64,000 bases of DNA, from NCBI GenBank assembly GCA_964429235.1, contig CAYSAQ010000005.1, positions 50,595-114,594 of the forward strand, read 5' to 3'. This DNA is from CAYSAQ01 sp964429235. GTDB taxonomy: Bacteria > Margulisbacteria > Riflemargulisbacteria > GWF2-35-9 > DYQY01. Shown in pieces: positions 63,018 through 64,000 of the stretch. A program made the position numbers and the translations under genes. The notes below the pieces were generated by a model. It worked only from the letters and a program-made list of their open reading frames with translations, had not been told where the DNA came from and made no database searches. Position 1 is the stretch's first letter. Every line of letters begins with the position of its first letter.

Positions 63018-64000
63018 CTGTTTATAAAGAATTTCAGAAAATCATTCATTTTATTTTTATTGTTAGTTTCTTTTAGTTTTTCTGCAACCTATAATGCAAC
63101 AATTTTAGAAACAAGTAGCAACTATATAACTATTCAATTAGCTTTAAATGACGTCAGTGCAGGACAAACAATACAAATATCTGCTGGTACACATTCAGGG
63201 ACTGGTAATGTTGGATTAGTATGGCCTAATGTAGACAACGTAACACTTCAAGGAGTAAGTTCTGTAGACACTATTCTTGATGCACAGCAAATAATAAGAC
63301 ATATTCAACAGGATTACGCATTAAACTGGACAGTTAAAGACATTACGCTAATCAATGGTAAAAGCCCAAGCATAACCGATTCCGGTTATAACCGAGGAGG
63401 AAGTATATACATTAATGTCGATAATGATGGGTATAGCTTGACCCTGAATACTGTGGTAATCAGTGGTAATGAATCATATTACGGAGGAGCCATTGCCCAA
63501 GTATATAACGCTTTTAGAGTTTCTAAAGTTGTAGTAATGAATTCTGTCATTGCCAGTAATAGTGCTTTTGACGGTGGTGGGCTTTATTATGGAACTAACA
63601 TTCTAATTAGTAGTTCAGTATATGGCAACACTGCTGATAATAGTGGTGGTGGATTTATGTTTGGCACGAATACGCTGATTGATAGCAATGTGTATGATAA
63701 TAGTGCTAAGTATTATGGTGGTGGGTTTAAGGATGCGGTTAATACACTCACAAACAGTAATGTGTACGGAAATAGTGCTCCTAATGGTGGTGGTTTTAAT
63801 GGTGGCACGAATACGCTGATTGATAGCAATGTGCATGACAATAGTGCTACTTATGGTGGTGGTTTGTCTGGTGGAACAAATATTCTGACTAATAGTAATG
63901 TGTACGGAAATATTGCTAATGAAGAAGGTGGTGGATTTAATTATGGAACGAGTACACTGACTAGTAGCAATGTGTATGGAAATAGTGCAGATTTTGGTGG
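63018..64000 (+). CDS. repeat-rich beta-helix surface protein, partial, non-ATG start
   Basis: An open frame of 327 codons runs off the right edge. Its N-terminus is a full signal peptide (FIKNFRKSFILFLLLVSFSF-SA), but the only candidate starts are CTG at 63018 (AAGAGG eight bases upstream) or ATT at 63012; no ATG, GTG or TTG stands before the signal peptide. After a beta-rich region the protein becomes repeats of ~22-24 residues with SNVYGNSA and GGGF motifs, as in right-handed beta-helix and chlamydia-type polymorphic outer-membrane proteins. Probably exported and surface-exposed; the C-terminal anchor is not seen. Confidence 0.75.
   Translation, partial: MFIKNFRKSFILFLLLVSFSFSATYNATILETSSNYITIQLALNDVSAGQTIQISAGTHSGTGNVGLVWPNVDNVTLQGVSSVDTILDAQQIIRHIQQDYALNWTVKDITLINGKSPSITDSGYNRGGSIYINVDNDGYSLTLNTVVISGNESYYGGAIAQVYNAFRVSKVVVMNSVIASNSAFDGGGLYYGTNILISSSVYGNTADNSGGGFMFGTNTLIDSNVYDNSAKYYGGGFKDAVNTLTNSNVYGNSAPNGGGFNGGTNTLIDSNVHDNSATYGGGLSGGTNILTNSNVYGNIANEEGGGFNYGTSTLTSSNVYGNSADFG
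63586..64000 (+). repeat. tandem ~66-72-base coding repeats
   Basis: At least five units are visible, each built on AATACGCTGATTGATAGC-like, AATGTGTATGATAATAGTGC-like and GGTGGTGG segments. Some stretches are identical, such as GGCACGAATACGCTGATTGA at about 63663 and 63805, implying recent duplication. They continue past the window edge. Confidence 0.8.

Noticed and set aside
63586..64000. A CRISPR array in the repeated region at the right end
   Set aside because: The repeats are coding, in frame, ~66-72 bases long with no constant-length unique spacers.

Overview
The window is AT-rich DNA, densely coding on both strands, that reads with the standard bacterial code; TTG and GTG starts are common. 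It encodes lipid A enzymes (a FabZ-LpxA fusion and LpxB), an RND/TolC efflux pair, several small beta-barrel-like proteins ending in Phe, an SLH-domain protein, T4P/T2SS-type assembly proteins, a complete F1Fo ATP synthase and a HydG-like hydrogenase maturase. Together these point to a diderm, probably anaerobic or fermentative bacterium. SLH domains together with LPS genes and low GC resemble poorly cultured diderm phyla such as Margulisbacteria, but this is an impression from gene content; no rRNA is present to fix the taxonomy.

Layout. 1-2.7 kb: a minus-strand operon of MarR regulator, ArsM-like methyltransferase, a 31-codon Cys-containing peptide, a radical SAM/SPASM enzyme and a thioredoxin-like protein cut by the window edge. 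It has the layout of a small peptide-modification or metalloid-handling system. 2.7-8 kb: DUF1847 and YchJ-like proteins, a HydG variant with a changed C-terminal cluster motif, and an amino-acid ABC importer with fused binding protein and permease. 8.06-17.8 kb: a probable integrated island next to tRNA-Asn, bounded by a 14-bp repeat of the tRNA 3' end. It carries an MBOAT/SGNH surface O-acylation pair, a tyrosine integrase module, a HpaII-like restriction-modification system, a small protein with a HEPN-like motif, and a serine recombinase whose reading frame ends inside the tRNA gene. A decayed copy of the recombinase 5' end lies upstream.

18-31 kb: two histidine kinases (two-CW and 7TM types), then a minus-strand operon of periplasmic binding protein, HAMP/PAS sensor without a kinase domain and NadB, then a TetR/TolC/RND efflux operon with no adaptor gene. 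31-39.7 kb: a secreted Cache protein, a ~986-residue lipoprotein, an AEC permease, an SDR enzyme, a Na/Pi symporter-PhoU-arsenate-reductase operon and a PEGA protein. 39.7-44.7 kb: an aspartate kinase, PlsY-like, cupin and SulP operon, plus a small regulator and an outer-membrane barrel.

44.7-62.9 kb: a structured, terminator-ended intergenic transcript candidate; lpxB, fabZ-lpxA and pilus-assembly genes; an SLH protein; the atp operon (atpBEFHAGDC order, with a short epsilon); aspartyl aminopeptidase; a flippase-like membrane protein; a FecR-barrel protein; and a CHASE2 adenylate cyclase. The window ends inside a repeat-rich beta-helix surface protein that seems to use a non-ATG start. Palindromic GC-rich intergenic repeats occur at three places.
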